A stretch of 64,000 nt of DNA from the IMG/VR virus record IMGVR_UViG_3300031707_000006, positions 1 to 64,000 of that record. One strand, given 5' to 3'. Under the pieces are notes generated by a model. That model was given only the letters and a program-made list of their open reading frames with translations, did not search any database and was not told the origin of the DNA. Shown in pieces: positions 14,549 to 22,946 of this stretch; position 1 is the first letter of the stretch; every line of letters starts with the position of its first letter. Source of the DNA: a virus. Both the position numbers and the translations under genes were made by a program.

Positions 14549-14708
14549 TTATTTAAGAACATTTGCAGAAGAAACTGGAGCAGTTATTACAATAATTGAT
14601 CCAGAAGATGTACATCCCTGGTTAGGTTATATAGTTAGTTGTATGGGGATAATAGTTATTATATGTTGTTGTGCAGGATTTGGAGTTTATCTACACTTCT
14701 TTGGATAA
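14532..14708 (+). CDS. Membrane protein with cysteine-rich helix (58 aa)
   Basis: ATG 14532 follows AAAGGAAAATAAAA. A soluble acidic N-terminus (about 30 residues) precedes one membrane helix with three consecutive cysteines (IIVIICCCAGFGV), which might be acylated. Function unknown. Confidence 0.55.
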   Translation: MNAIPDYLRTFAEETGAVITIIDPEDVHPWLGYIVSCMGIIVIICCCAGFGVYLHFFG

Positions 14709-14712
14709 AAAT

Positions 14713-15624
14713 ATGGTTGAATATAAAGTAATCTTTGAGACATTGTTTGGTTCTCATTTATATGGTACTACTACCCCCGAAAGTGATATAGATTATAGAG
14801 GGGTAGTAGTACCATTTAAAGGCATACTACTATCCCCATTTAAAAACTTTGAGCAACAAGAGTTTTCTAATGAGGATAGAGTATATTTTTCTATCCGTAA
14901 ATTCTTTCAATTAGCCATTGATTGTAATCCTAACATATTAGAGATTTTATTTGCTACAAATGCCACACAACAGACTACAAGAGAATGGTTTGAAATATAT
15001 GAGAATAGATACTTATTCTTATCTACAAGAGCAAGGCAAACCTTTACAGGATATGCTTATGCACAATTAAAAAGGATTAAATTACATCGGTCGTATCTAT
15101 TAAATCCACCTAAAAAAGAACCATTAAGAAGTGATTATGGTTTAAAAGATTCACCTGAATTCGGTTTAGAAAAGGTAGAAGTTTTAATTCATGCACCTAT
15201 AGAAACAATTAAAGAAAGTTGGAGAGATTATGCATTAGCAGAAAAATCTTATCACGATGCCAGACAATCTTGGAATAGTTATAAAGATTGGGAAAAGAAT
15301 CGTAATGAAAAAAGAAAAATAATAGAGGCTAAATACGGTTATGATACCAAACATGGTATGCACTTATACAGATTATTAACAGAGGGTAAAGAATTGTTAG
15401 AGAGATTAACAATTACTTTACCCAGACCGGATGCAGAATTTCTATTGCAAATTAGAAATGGTTTGTATTCTTATGAACAATTAATAGAGGTAGGTGAAAA
15501 TTTTAAAAAAGAAATGGAAGAAACTAAAACGACTTTACCAGATAAACCTAATATTTCTATATTAGAGAATTTATATTTTGATGTCTTAGAAATAAGTGGA
15601 GTATTAAAAGGAAGATTAAAATGA
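14713..15624 (+). CDS. RlaP-like nucleotidyltransferase (PF10127 type)
   Basis: The N-terminal motif GSHLYGTTTPESDIDYRGV is the polymerase-beta-type nucleotidyltransferase signature (G-S then D-x-D) in the form used by RNA-ligase-associated RlaP proteins. The C-terminal two thirds are helical with a conserved basic face (KLHRSYLLNPPKK). Length 303 aa fits. I start at ATG 14713; an upstream in-frame GTG lies inside the membrane-protein gene. An RNA ligase is encoded at 20272, so the two may work in RNA end repair, although they are in different operons. Catalysis expected: transfer of a nucleoside monophosphate. Confidence 0.72.
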   Translation: MVEYKVIFETLFGSHLYGTTTPESDIDYRGVVVPFKGILLSPFKNFEQQEFSNEDRVYFSIRKFFQLAIDCNPNILEILFATNATQQTTREWFEIYENRYLFLSTRARQTFTGYAYAQLKRIKLHRSYLLNPPKKEPLRSDYGLKDSPEFGLEKVEVLIHAPIETIKESWRDYALAEKSYHDARQSWNSYKDWEKNRNEKRKIIEAKYGYDTKHGMHLYRLLTEGKELLERLTITLPRPDAEFLLQIRNGLYSYEQLIEVGENFKKEMEETKTTLPDKPNISILENLYFDVLEISGVLKGRLK

Positions 15625-15824
15625 AACAATCAATTTCAGGATTTCTATTATCTAAACGTACTTGGAATGAAGAGGGGATAGCAATAAAGATTCCAATTAT
15701 GGTATATCTCAATATGATTGATGCACAAGAGGTACGAGATAAGTTAAATTTATCCAGAAGCGATAAGGAATTGATTAATCCAATTAAATATGAACTAGAA
15801 AAAATTTGTGTAGTACCAGGATAA
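15621..15824 (+). CDS. Unknown 67-aa protein
   Basis: ATG 15621 overlaps the previous TGA, so it is coupled to the nucleotidyltransferase. Mixed helix and strand (MKQSISGFLLSKRTWNEEGI). No family recognised. Confidence 0.6.
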   Translation: MKQSISGFLLSKRTWNEEGIAIKIPIMVYLNMIDAQEVRDKLNLSRSDKELINPIKYELEKICVVPG

Positions 15825-15839
15825 AAAGGAGAATATAAA

Positions 15840-16019
15840 ATGAATTTTCTAAAAAGAAGTGCTTACCCTGAATGGGTTTGTCTTATTATTGGAGTCACTG
15901 ATATTCTTAATGGATTAGTTTATGCACTATCTTTTGGGCATATATCCATTGGAATATGGATAACTAAACTGCAATTCTTTGGTTGGGCAAATAAATATTA
16001 TAGAGACCCAGGAGAATAA
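15840..16019 (+). CDS. Small two-segment membrane protein (59 aa)
   Basis: ATG 15840 follows AAAAGGAGAATATAAA. Two hydrophobic stretches (WVCLIIGVTDILNGLVYALS and ISIGIWITKLQFFGWA). Function unknown. Confidence 0.55.
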   Translation: MNFLKRSAYPEWVCLIIGVTDILNGLVYALSFGHISIGIWITKLQFFGWANKYYRDPGE

Positions 16020-16033
16020 AAAGGAAAAATAAA

Positions 16034-16090
16034 ATGAATCAAGCAGAAATATTGTTGACTAAACTAGAAGATGAGGAGACTTTAAAATGA
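16034..16090 (+). CDS. Tiny coupled ORF (18 aa)
   Basis: ATG 16034 has a good ribosome site (AAAGGAAAAATAAA) and its TGA overlaps the next ATG. The peptide (MNQAEILLTKLEDEETLK) is short. It may be a leader peptide that couples translation of the next gene. Low certainty. Confidence 0.35.
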   Translation: MNQAEILLTKLEDEETLK

Positions 16091-16530
16091 ATAAAATTTG
16101 TACAGGATTAAAAGATAAATTTGGAACATCAATCTATTTGGGAGATAAACTTAGATCAGATTATGAATATGATGTAATTGTATCTAAAAGTTATGATGGT
16201 ACTTACTTTGGTATACTTGTTTGTGAACCAGAACATTCCTGTAAAAATATTCCTTATGCACTAAATAGTGGACAAGGGTATGAAGTTATTAAAGATAAAG
16301 TTGGTGTATTAATTGAATATTTTCAAGATGTGATCGTACAGCTCACTGTATATGGTAATATTAAAAAAGGGAATAAAGAATATATGAAACGGGTTAGGGA
16401 AATTATAAAAAATAATTCAGATGAATATTCAGATAGTTTATCTGATGAACAATTAGAAGAATTACGAGAAAATTTATCTGAAAATATGTGCAAAGAGATG
16501 GTAGACTATTATGAAGGAGAGGTAATATAG
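16087..16530 (+). CDS. Unknown protein, weakly YopX-like start (147 aa)
   Basis: The start, TGLKDKFGTSIYLGDKLRSD, resembles the opening of YopX-type phage proteins (TGLkD.nG..iyeGD), but the rest does not clearly follow. The C-terminal half is acidic and helical (DEYSDSLSDEQLEELREN). Function unknown. Confidence 0.6.
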   Translation: MNKICTGLKDKFGTSIYLGDKLRSDYEYDVIVSKSYDGTYFGILVCEPEHSCKNIPYALNSGQGYEVIKDKVGVLIEYFQDVIVQLTVYGNIKKGNKEYMKRVREIIKNNSDEYSDSLSDEQLEELRENLSENMCKEMVDYYEGEVI

Positions 16531-16531
16531 G

Positions 16532-16885
16532 ATGGATGAAATAGACGAACTTAACCAAAAAATTTATGAACTTTATTCAAAGCGAAATGAATTGCAAATA
16601 GCACAAAGAACTATTAGTAATTCTAAATACATAGGAAAATATTATAGAGAATTTGTGGATGATAATGATCAATATACATGGTATACTCATGTTATTAGAA
16701 TAAATTCCACTGGAGAATTAATTGCAAATATTTTTAAGGTTGATGAGTCCCCATTTAGTAGAACTCCAAAAATTGTTGTAACAACAGAAACGTACTGTAA
16801 TATATCAAGTAGTACAAAAGAAATCTCTGAAGAAAGATTTTATCAAATTTATACTTCCACTTTAGAAAAGATAAAAGAAATCTAA
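16532..16885 (+). CDS. Unknown protein with N-terminal coiled coil (117 aa)
   Basis: ATG 16532 follows GAAGGAGAGGTAATATAGG. The first 30 residues are coiled-coil-like (DEIDELNQKIYELYSKRNEL) and the remainder beta-rich. Last gene of the rightward early block, before the convergent terminator. Confidence 0.65.
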   Translation: MDEIDELNQKIYELYSKRNELQIAQRTISNSKYIGKYYREFVDDNDQYTWYTHVIRINSTGELIANIFKVDESPFSRTPKIVVTTETYCNISSSTKEISEERFYQIYTSTLEKIKEI

Positions 16886-16913
16886 TATAATCTTATATGG
16901 TTAGTTAATAACT

Positions 16914-16950
16914 AAATCCCCTCCAGTTTTTTGATTGGGGGGGATTTTTG
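16914..16950. terminator. Convergent terminator between the early and leftward blocks
   Basis: AAATCCCCTCCA (16914-16925) pairs with TGGGGGGGATTT (16936-16947) with one wobble, followed by TTTTTGTTTT to the right and AAA-flanked T's on the minus side. It separates rightward 16885 from leftward 16953. Confidence 0.75.
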
Positions 16951-16952
16951 TT

Positions 16953-17144
16953 TTAACTTGGGGTTAATTCTTTTTTATATTTAGCAGTTAAATAATATAC
17001 TTTAACTATGGGGATTGTAGTAGTATCCATAAAATCACAAACTTGAATATGTACATCTATATTCTTTTTAGCAGTACGGGTTAATAGTAAATTTAAATCA
17101 CCTATCAATCTATTAATTCCATCAACTAGCGCCTGGTCATCCAT
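16953..17144 (-). CDS. Unknown 63-aa protein
   Basis: ATG 17144 follows AAGGAGAACGACA. A helix (ALVDGINRLIGDLNLLLTRT) followed by a beta strand. Last gene of the leftward block. No family recognised. Confidence 0.6.
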   Translation of the reverse strand: MDDQALVDGINRLIGDLNLLLTRTAKKNIDVHIQVCDFMDTTTIPIVKVYYLTAKYKKELTPS

Positions 17145-17242
17145 TGTCGTTCTCCTTTTTTTTTATTTTTTAATGTAAAGGCAACTCTGATTTTTTGGAA
17201 AAATTCCAGATTAATTTCAATTACATAATTTCCAATTATAAT

Positions 17243-17992
17243 TTATTGTGCAGAATCTCCGCAGGAAAAACCACAAACTATTGGAAGTTCACTTTGGTAA
17301 TTTCCAGCAGTTATAGGTAATTGTCTCAGAGAAATATGCGTTGGAATCCCATTGATATTTATAATATTAAGTTTAGCACCATATTTTTCCTCATATTGTG
17401 CCATTTTTTCAAAGACATCTGGAAAATCTTTTCTTATTTTATTCCAATATCCTTTTGCTCCTTTTACACAACCAATACAATTATTATTTTTATAACCAAG
17501 TAGATACATCTCTGGAAGTTTAATTCTTATCTGATTGATCATCAATATGCAATTCGCTTTAGAGAGATTCTGATCTAATAGAGGAAATTCTACGTTCACA
17601 AGTGGATTTTCTTTTCTAAACCGATTGGCACGATTTAATTCTGAATTATCATATCCAAAAATCTGTAAATCAGTTTCAAGATTCTCATAGCGCTCTCTTT
17701 GTTTCTTTTTTAATTCATAAGAACATTTAGCACCGAATCGATTAGCGATAAAACCAGATTTATCATAAACAGCATAAATATCTTTAAATTCAGGATGTTT
17801 GATAATTTTAATAGCGTGGTTATACCATTTTTCACAATCTATTAAAAATCTTTTATTATCTGGATGTTCTGATCCAGTATCAAAATAAACAATTTCTATT
17901 GGATATCTATCTTTATATTTCTCCAATATTGATTTAGTTGCATAAGCACTTGTAATTCCACAAGAAAACCAACAAATTATTCGATTAATCAC
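17243..17992 (-). CDS. PAPS-reductase-like ATP-pyrophosphatase (249 aa)
   Basis: The opening IICWFSCGITSAYATK is a phage form of the SGGxxS PP-loop of the adenine nucleotide alpha-hydrolase/PAPS reductase superfamily (the 'WFSCG' variant is common in phages). FDTGSEHPD follows the second strand. A CxxC (NCIGCVKG, about 165-172) could bind a metal or Fe-S. Real PAPS reductases have a C-terminal CG-motif that is not clear here. It may activate a substrate by adenylation rather than reduce sulfate. A second, unrelated-looking member is at 43777. Confidence 0.7.
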   Translation of the reverse strand: MINRIICWFSCGITSAYATKSILEKYKDRYPIEIVYFDTGSEHPDNKRFLIDCEKWYNHAIKIIKHPEFKDIYAVYDKSGFIANRFGAKCSYELKKKQRERYENLETDLQIFGYDNSELNRANRFRKENPLVNVEFPLLDQNLSKANCILMINQIRIKLPEMYLLGYKNNNCIGCVKGAKGYWNKIRKDFPDVFEKMAQYEEKYGAKLNIININGIPTHISLRQLPITAGNYQSELPIVCGFSCGDSAQ

Positions 17993-18010
17993 TTAATTTC
18001 CAATCGCATT

Positions 18011-19624
18011 TTATAAGTTACAAACTCCATCAGGGCAATCCTCATTACCATCAAAAACTACATTTTTATGTTTTATTGCGAAAGAATATGGTACTTCTTT
18101 TAATGGCTGACCTCCTCGACTACCATCAGGATAAACTGTAATTCCCCGTAAAGATGGTAAATATTTATAGAGTAATTCTCCAAACTTTTTATAATCATTA
18201 TTACCATCTAAACCATATTGGGGAAGATTAACTGTAGAAGATATGCCATTATCTACAAAACTTTGGATAAAAGATTGAAAGTTTATTCTCCTTTCTACAT
18301 CTAAAGATAACTTATAAGCATCCTCAATACTTTCTGGATCAATTCCCTGTTCAATTAATTTTTCAGCCACAAAATCGATTATATATCTTTTTTTCCAACC
18401 ATCCGGGGTCAAATATCTTCTTTGGTATGCTACAGAAAATATTGGTTCAATACCAGAGGTCGTTTGTCCACCTGCAATTGATGTAGTTCCGTTGGGGGCG
18501 ATCGCCCTTTTAGCAATTGGGGTATTAAAATTTAATTTATCTGCCCAATGTTTTGCAGAATAATCAGATTGTTCTTTCCAAGTGGTTAACCAAGATTTTA
18601 ATTCAGGATTCTTTTCATATTTATATCCTCGAAGAAGTAACCATTCATGTAAACCCATTAAACCAAGTCCCGTTCTACGACTTTTTTCTCTTATATCCTT
18701 TACTTTAGGATAAGGAACATCTGAATATTCAGTACCAACAAGTAGAAATAATTGTCCCAATTCCGTAACATATTTCAATTCATCTAGCGTAGAAATATTA
18801 GCAAGATTAATCGATCCTAAACAGCAAGCATCACAATCATCTTCACTAACAACCTCATTACAGGCATTCCTAAGAGATTCTTTAGAGTTTAGATAATCTA
18901 TACTAAATCCTGGTTCTCCTGTCTTACACATAGATTCAATAACTTTCCAATAAACCATTGTTGCATGATTATCTTTATTATCAAAGGCAGTAAAAAATTC
19001 TTTATCTAAAATTACAGATATATTAGTCATATCCATAACTGCATGACTATCTACATCTTTTGCTTTCATTTTAACTACAGCTTCTTGCCAATTTTTTAAT
19101 TCTATAAATTCAATTATATCTTTATGTTTCCAATTCAATCCTGCCCATAATGCACTTCTTCTTTTTCCTCCAGAAATAACTCCTCTGGAAATTTCATTAA
19201 TAACATTTAAAAGAGGCAATGGGCCACTAGAAGTACCTCCGCTTCTTCTTAATATTGATCCCTTTGGTCTAATATTAGAATAATCTATTCCAACCCCTCC
19301 ACCACTCATTAACATTACAGTAACTTTTTTCATTAATTCTCCCCAACCTTCACGGGTATCCTCTGCCCTTAACATAAAACAATTATTTGTTTGGTGATAA
19401 TCTCTACCCGCTTGCGCTAAAAATCTACCTCCTGGAATAAACTTTCTATTTTCAATTAAATATTTTAAAGTACTTGGAATGTCTTTAGGCACATTTACCC
19501 CAGAAAAAACACTATCTACAACTCGATCTGCAATTTGTACCCAAGTTTCTTTTCCTGTTTCTGTTTCCCATGAATATCTCAACTCCATTATGGATGTTGA
19601 GAAATCTGTAATACTATTCATCAT
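18011..19624 (-). CDS. nrdJ: Class II (adenosylcobalamin-dependent) ribonucleotide reductase
   Basis: Makes deoxynucleotides from ribonucleotides using a cobalamin-generated thiyl radical. Visible marks: GGRFLAQAGRDYHQTNNC with redox C82; LMSGGGVGIDYS; the active-site loop NACNE (253-257), with N253, C255 and E257 in place of NPCGE; redox partner C268; APNGTTSIAGG with the phosphate-binding loop; and a C-terminal CPDGVC (530-535) shuttle pair. The pattern fits the monomeric RTPR-type enzymes often carried by phages. At 537 aa it is shorter than RTPR (about 740), lacking an obvious N-terminal allosteric part. No NrdB-like subunit is present, consistent with class II. Confidence 0.9.
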   Translation of the reverse strand: MMNSITDFSTSIMELRYSWETETGKETWVQIADRVVDSVFSGVNVPKDIPSTLKYLIENRKFIPGGRFLAQAGRDYHQTNNCFMLRAEDTREGWGELMKKVTVMLMSGGGVGIDYSNIRPKGSILRRSGGTSSGPLPLLNVINEISRGVISGGKRRSALWAGLNWKHKDIIEFIELKNWQEAVVKMKAKDVDSHAVMDMTNISVILDKEFFTAFDNKDNHATMVYWKVIESMCKTGEPGFSIDYLNSKESLRNACNEVVSEDDCDACCLGSINLANISTLDELKYVTELGQLFLLVGTEYSDVPYPKVKDIREKSRRTGLGLMGLHEWLLLRGYKYEKNPELKSWLTTWKEQSDYSAKHWADKLNFNTPIAKRAIAPNGTTSIAGGQTTSGIEPIFSVAYQRRYLTPDGWKKRYIIDFVAEKLIEQGIDPESIEDAYKLSLDVERRINFQSFIQSFVDNGISSTVNLPQYGLDGNNDYKKFGELLYKYLPSLRGITVYPDGSRGGQPLKEVPYSFAIKHKNVVFDGNEDCPDGVCNL

Positions 19625-19656
19625 ATTTTTCCCTCAATATATTTCTTATGCTATAA

Positions 19657-19839
19657 TTAACAGAAATGTTGCCCACAGGCATATTGTTCATAGTGATATA
19701 CTTTATTTAAATCTTTTGGTTTCTCTCCATATCTACGTTCTTTATGATCTTCATTTCTTCCACATAATACACATTCGCTATAATACATTTCATACCAATG
19801 TTCCTGTTTTACTTTGTATTCTTTCTTATCTTTTTTCAT
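19657..19839 (-). CDS. Zinc-binding small phage protein (60 aa)
   Basis: I start at ATG 19839 (AGAGGGATAAT before it) instead of an upstream ATG inside the next gene. Motifs CVLCGRN, ERRYGEKP and YACGQHF (CxxC...CxxH) make a compact HNH-like or treble-clef metal site that I have seen in many phage genomes without known role. Confidence 0.65.
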   Translation of the reverse strand: MKKDKKEYKVKQEHWYEMYYSECVLCGRNEDHKERRYGEKPKDLNKVYHYEQYACGQHFC

Positions 19840-19840
19840 A

Positions 19841-19996
19841 TTATCCCTCTCTTCCACCCACAATGTTAACAATACCTCTAAGCAATAAGAATACCATTCT
19901 AAATATAGCATTGAACCAAGTTAAAGGATTCAATCTTAAACCATCCACAATATTCTCTGTAACATCTACTGCAACGTCATCTAAATTCCTTCTCAT
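19841..19996 (-). CDS. Small membrane-associated protein (51 aa)
   Basis: ATG 19996 follows GAGGTGAAAAA. A charged N-terminus (MRRNLDDVAVDVTENI) and a hydrophobic C-terminal helix (WFNAIFRMVFLLLRGIVNIV). Its stop lies one base before the next start. Confidence 0.6.
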   Translation of the reverse strand: MRRNLDDVAVDVTENIVDGLRLNPLTWFNAIFRMVFLLLRGIVNIVGGREG

Positions 19997-20005
19997 TTTT
20001 TCACC

Positions 20006-20110
20006 TCATATTAGAAATTTATACATTAAATAACTAACTACAAATCCAGAAATAACTGCTAAACAAAATACACCAAATAGCATAAATATATCATACAATT
20101 TAATTTTCAT
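20006..20110 (-). CDS. Single-helix membrane peptide (34 aa)
   Basis: ATG 20110 follows AAGGAAGGATGAC. Almost all hydrophobic (DIFMLFGVFCLAVISGFVVS). One of a set of three consecutive small membrane genes in the leftward block, echoing the set at 3926-4347. Confidence 0.55.
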   Translation of the reverse strand: MKIKLYDIFMLFGVFCLAVISGFVVSYLMYKFLI

Positions 20111-20111
20111 G

Positions 20112-20270
20112 TCATCCTTCCTTAATTACTCTATTTATAAATTTATATATTAAAACTAATATTACTAATAAAATTAATGTAGCAAAATGATCTTTTGATA
20201 TACCATCCTTATATGCAATGTATCCCCATATTACAAATAGAACAAGAATAATACTCTCTAGAATATCCAT
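20112..20270 (-). CDS. Two-helix membrane protein (52 aa)
   Basis: ATG 20270 is inside GGGGAGTAATATG, two bases after the RNA-ligase stop. Two hydrophobic helices (ILESIILVLFVIWGYIAY and FATLILLVILVLIYKF) separated by a short charged loop. Confidence 0.6.
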   Translation of the reverse strand: MDILESIILVLFVIWGYIAYKDGISKDHFATLILLVILVLIYKFINRVIKEG

Positions 20271-20271
20271 A

Positions 20272-21372
20272 TTACTCCCCGTGCAATAAAAGGAACTCAT
20301 TGTTAACCACTTTGAAAGATATCATCTGATCTATAGATCGAATTACAATTCCTTCCTGTGGAGTCCCATTGGGATAATTGCCTTTAGCTTTTTCCAATAA
20401 TTCATCCAGTTTCATATTAAAATTGGAACCCTCTGATAATGGAGGAACAAATTTCGGAAGCATATTATAGGGTTGTGTAAAAATTCTAGATACTCCAGAA
20501 AATTTTCCATCATCAAAAGTAAACGGACTTTCATATTTTTGATTGTTGATATCCCATATATTAAAGATAAATAAATCAATGCTTTCTAATCCTACTTTAT
20601 TTCCCTGAATTCCTGGCCCACAGATTTCACCTTGTATAGCATATCCTTCTGGCAACCATTCTTCTATATGATACTTAGCTACCATATTCCAGTATACATC
20701 TGTTTTAGGAATTTTATAATGCAAGAATTTAATTTTGAAACTATGGATTAGTTTCTTTACAAAACCTTTAGGTGTTCTAGGATCAAGTAATAACATATTT
20801 CGAGAACACACTCCGAATTTACCATTATATCTGAAAAAAGAAGCGCTCATCCCGTCCAATTTTTGTGTAATATAATAAGACTTACCGTGTAGATTTTCCA
20901 GTAACCAGGGTTCAGATTGTATTCTTACTTCATCTGTTTTTCTAAGAAATGATGGGAAACTTCTCCCTTTTCTAGTACCTGCCCAATTACTACTAGGACT
21001 TCCAGGTAGCTGTTTCTCATACTTTTCTATACCCAATATGGGAGTTACATCTGCTCCTATCTCAATTTTAACTAGATCCCCGTAGGAATCTAGGATAGAT
21101 ATTGGAAGAACAAGTCCCTGAGAGGTAACTTTCCTCAATCGTACAGTTCTTAAGCGATATTGTTTATCGTCTGTATTTGGTTTAAATAAGAATTCAGACC
21201 AATCTTTTCTAGGCAATAATGCATCTATTTCTAGATAGATACACAAATCTCCTGAGACAAATTCACCTTTTTTTACTACTACTTGCCACCCCAAGACCAC
21301 CGCTGTTTCGATCTGATTTGCGTCAGGTATTGGTCTTATTTCTTTAATTTCTTGTATTGTTGCAAGTGTCAT
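20272..21372 (-). CDS. RNA ligase (Rnl5/DRB0094-like)
   Basis: An ATP-dependent RNA-joining enzyme. The N-terminal OB-like part (EIRPIPDANQIETAVVLGWQ, then GDLCIYLEID) precedes the adenylyltransferase domain, as in the Deinococcus DraRnl family. Motif I is KLDG with the adenylated K171; motif IIIa-like AIQGEICGPG; motif IV EGIVIR near 346; motif V SFKVVNNEF. Length 366 aa fits. It probably seals nicked or broken RNA such as host-cleaved tRNA; the genome encodes tRNAs and an RlaP-like nucleotidyltransferase. Confidence 0.82.
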   Translation of the reverse strand: MTLATIQEIKEIRPIPDANQIETAVVLGWQVVVKKGEFVSGDLCIYLEIDALLPRKDWSEFLFKPNTDDKQYRLRTVRLRKVTSQGLVLPISILDSYGDLVKIEIGADVTPILGIEKYEKQLPGSPSSNWAGTRKGRSFPSFLRKTDEVRIQSEPWLLENLHGKSYYITQKLDGMSASFFRYNGKFGVCSRNMLLLDPRTPKGFVKKLIHSFKIKFLHYKIPKTDVYWNMVAKYHIEEWLPEGYAIQGEICGPGIQGNKVGLESIDLFIFNIWDINNQKYESPFTFDDGKFSGVSRIFTQPYNMLPKFVPPLSEGSNFNMKLDELLEKAKGNYPNGTPQEGIVIRSIDQMISFKVVNNEFLLLHGE

Positions 21373-21373
21373 A

Positions 21374-21577
21374 TTAACCTTCTAATTCATCTGTCCAAAA
21401 TTCAGGACATTGCCAACCATACTCATCAAGATTATCTAACCATTTACGTTTAAAATTAGCAGTTGGTAATAAGACTTCGATTACACTCACCAAATCTAAT
21501 GAGCGTCCCTCCATAATTAATTGATCATTTAGATATAAACCCTGCCAATCATTAACTTCCAGTAGTCGGATTTTCAT
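21374..21577 (-). CDS. Unknown 67-aa protein
   Basis: MKIRLLEVNDWQGLYLNDQL start; a compact alpha/beta protein ending acidic. Coupled to the RNA ligase (stop one base before its ATG) and overlapping the upstream gene by 26 bases. No family recognised. Confidence 0.6.
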   Translation of the reverse strand: MKIRLLEVNDWQGLYLNDQLIMEGRSLDLVSVIEVLLPTANFKRKWLDNLDEYGWQCPEFWTDELEG

Positions 21578-21764
21578 TGCCTTTTATCCTTTCTTTTTCT
21601 ACCCCAATAGCATATCTTAGTCGCTGTAAAATAGCTTCTTGTGTGTTAAAACAGCCCAGTATATATCCAACATTATAATCACTTTGTCCTTCAAAATTTT
21701 GCATTTCAACATCCTCAAACATTCCTATATAATCTTCTAACCATTGTAATAAACCTGGATACAT
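21552..21764 (-). CDS. Unknown 70-aa protein
   Basis: Helical, begins MYPGLLQWLEDYIGMFEDVE. ATG 21764 lies one base downstream of the methyltransferase stop. No family recognised. Confidence 0.6.
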   Translation of the reverse strand: MYPGLLQWLEDYIGMFEDVEMQNFEGQSDYNVGYILGCFNTQEAILQRLRYAIGVEKERIKGNENPTTGS

Positions 21765-21765
21765 A

Positions 21766-22521
21766 TTACACCCCTTCTATCCTTTCCTTTGCAATATTAA
21801 AATATTTTTTATCCATTTCTATACCTATAAAGTTTCTACCTGTTTGTACACATGCTACACCAGTTGTACCACTACCCATACAGAAATCCAGTACAATATC
21901 ATCAGGATTACTATATGTTTTTATAAGATATTCATAGAGGGCAACAGGCTTTTGAGTGGGATGCGGTGGATTATGTTCAGACCCAATTTCGAGTAAACTA
22001 CCAGGAAAATTCTCAAACGGAATGATGCGATCAAGTTTATTGGATGGTCTATCATATCGATGTTCTGAATTGTACATTTGCGGACGATGCCACTTTTTAT
22101 CCACTCGCACCAGCCCTTGTGGGTTATATATCATCCTGTTCTCAGAGTGCCCATCATGGGCAATCATCCCACTTGAGAAAACAATAATATTCTCATGCTG
22201 TCTTATGGGCGAGTTTTTGGCATGGAAGAAATTAAAACCCTTACTTTTTTTCCAAATCCACTCATATTTGAACCACTTTAGATTGCTCATTACTAATGCA
22301 CTTGTGAAAGGTTGACTTGCCGTAGTGATGAATGCCCCGTGCGGTTTCAATATACGTCTAACTTCTTTCCACATTGGTTCAAACGGAATAATTACATCCC
22401 ACTTACAAGCAGTAGTTCCATATGGCAAATCAGTAGCAATCAAATCTACACTTTGTGCTGGTAAAGTTGGCAGTATATCCAAACAATCACCAAGATATAA
22501 CGTTACATCAACTGTTGCCAT
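21766..22521 (-). CDS. DNA (adenine-N6 or cytosine-N4) methyltransferase, beta class
   Basis: Motif IV DLPYGTT (31-37) comes before the SAM-binding motif I DFCMGSGTT near residue 214, the order of beta-class amino-methyltransferases (FokI/RsrI type). LYLGDCLDIL at the N-terminus and HPTQKPVALYEYLI are also typical. Solitary: no restriction endonuclease next to it, so it likely protects phage DNA or alters regulation. Its C-terminus (DKKYFNIAKERI) is nearly repeated at the end of the SLOG protein just upstream. Confidence 0.88.
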   Translation of the reverse strand: MATVDVTLYLGDCLDILPTLPAQSVDLIATDLPYGTTACKWDVIIPFEPMWKEVRRILKPHGAFITTASQPFTSALVMSNLKWFKYEWIWKKSKGFNFFHAKNSPIRQHENIIVFSSGMIAHDGHSENRMIYNPQGLVRVDKKWHRPQMYNSEHRYDRPSNKLDRIIPFENFPGSLLEIGSEHNPPHPTQKPVALYEYLIKTYSNPDDIVLDFCMGSGTTGVACVQTGRNFIGIEMDKKYFNIAKERIEGV

Positions 22522-22556
22522 AAAAATGCCTTATAGAAAGTTATAAACTGAAATTA

Positions 22557-22946
22557 TCACGCTATTCTCTCATTTGCGATATTAAAATACTTTTCATCCA
22601 TTATTTCCTTTACGAAAACTTTTAGATGATACTTCTTAGCAGTATCTATCATGTTTTTTGTGCCCTTACTTATACCATCCCAAATAGCAATTAGTGCATC
22701 TGCATTTTTAGCCATTTGCTCATTACGAATCGGGCCAGCAGCAGTACCATATCTTTCCCAATCTGCTAAAAAAGAACTAACTGGTATATCATTACTCATT
22801 GCGTAACCTAATCCTAAACTATCTACGCCCTTTGCACCACCATATACTACCACAGAAATTTGATCTTTCCAACCAGACTCTTCTATAGTAGTTTCTAGAA
22901 GTGCATAATCATCTATCGTCCTACTTCCAGCAATAATAACTCTCAT
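22557..22946 (-). CDS. SLOG (YspA/DUF2493-like) protein with a methyltransferase-like tail
   Basis: A Rossmann-like SLOG fold: VIIAGSRTI at the start, VVYGGAKGVDSLG (nucleotide loop), AGPIRNEQM and DALIAIWDGISKGTKNM. YspA/DUF2493 relatives are thought to bind or cleave nucleotide-type ligands. The last 13 residues, DEKYFNIANERIA, copy the end of the methyltransferase at 21766, so the SLOG gene seems fused to the tail of a second, lost methyltransferase. Confidence 0.78.
   Translation of the reverse strand: MRVIIAGSRTIDDYALLETTIEESGWKDQISVVVYGGAKGVDSLGLGYAMSNDIPVSSFLADWERYGTAAGPIRNEQMAKNADALIAIWDGISKGTKNMIDTAKKYHLKVFVKEIMDEKYFNIANERIA

Noticed and set aside
17243-17992. DndC of a DNA phosphorothioation system
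   Set aside because: No DndA, B, D or E genes are nearby and only the PP-loop superfamily is supported.
20272-21372. DNA ligase
   Set aside because: The N-terminal OB-like part and the KLDG-type motif arrangement fit the Rnl5 RNA ligase group better than ATP DNA ligases.
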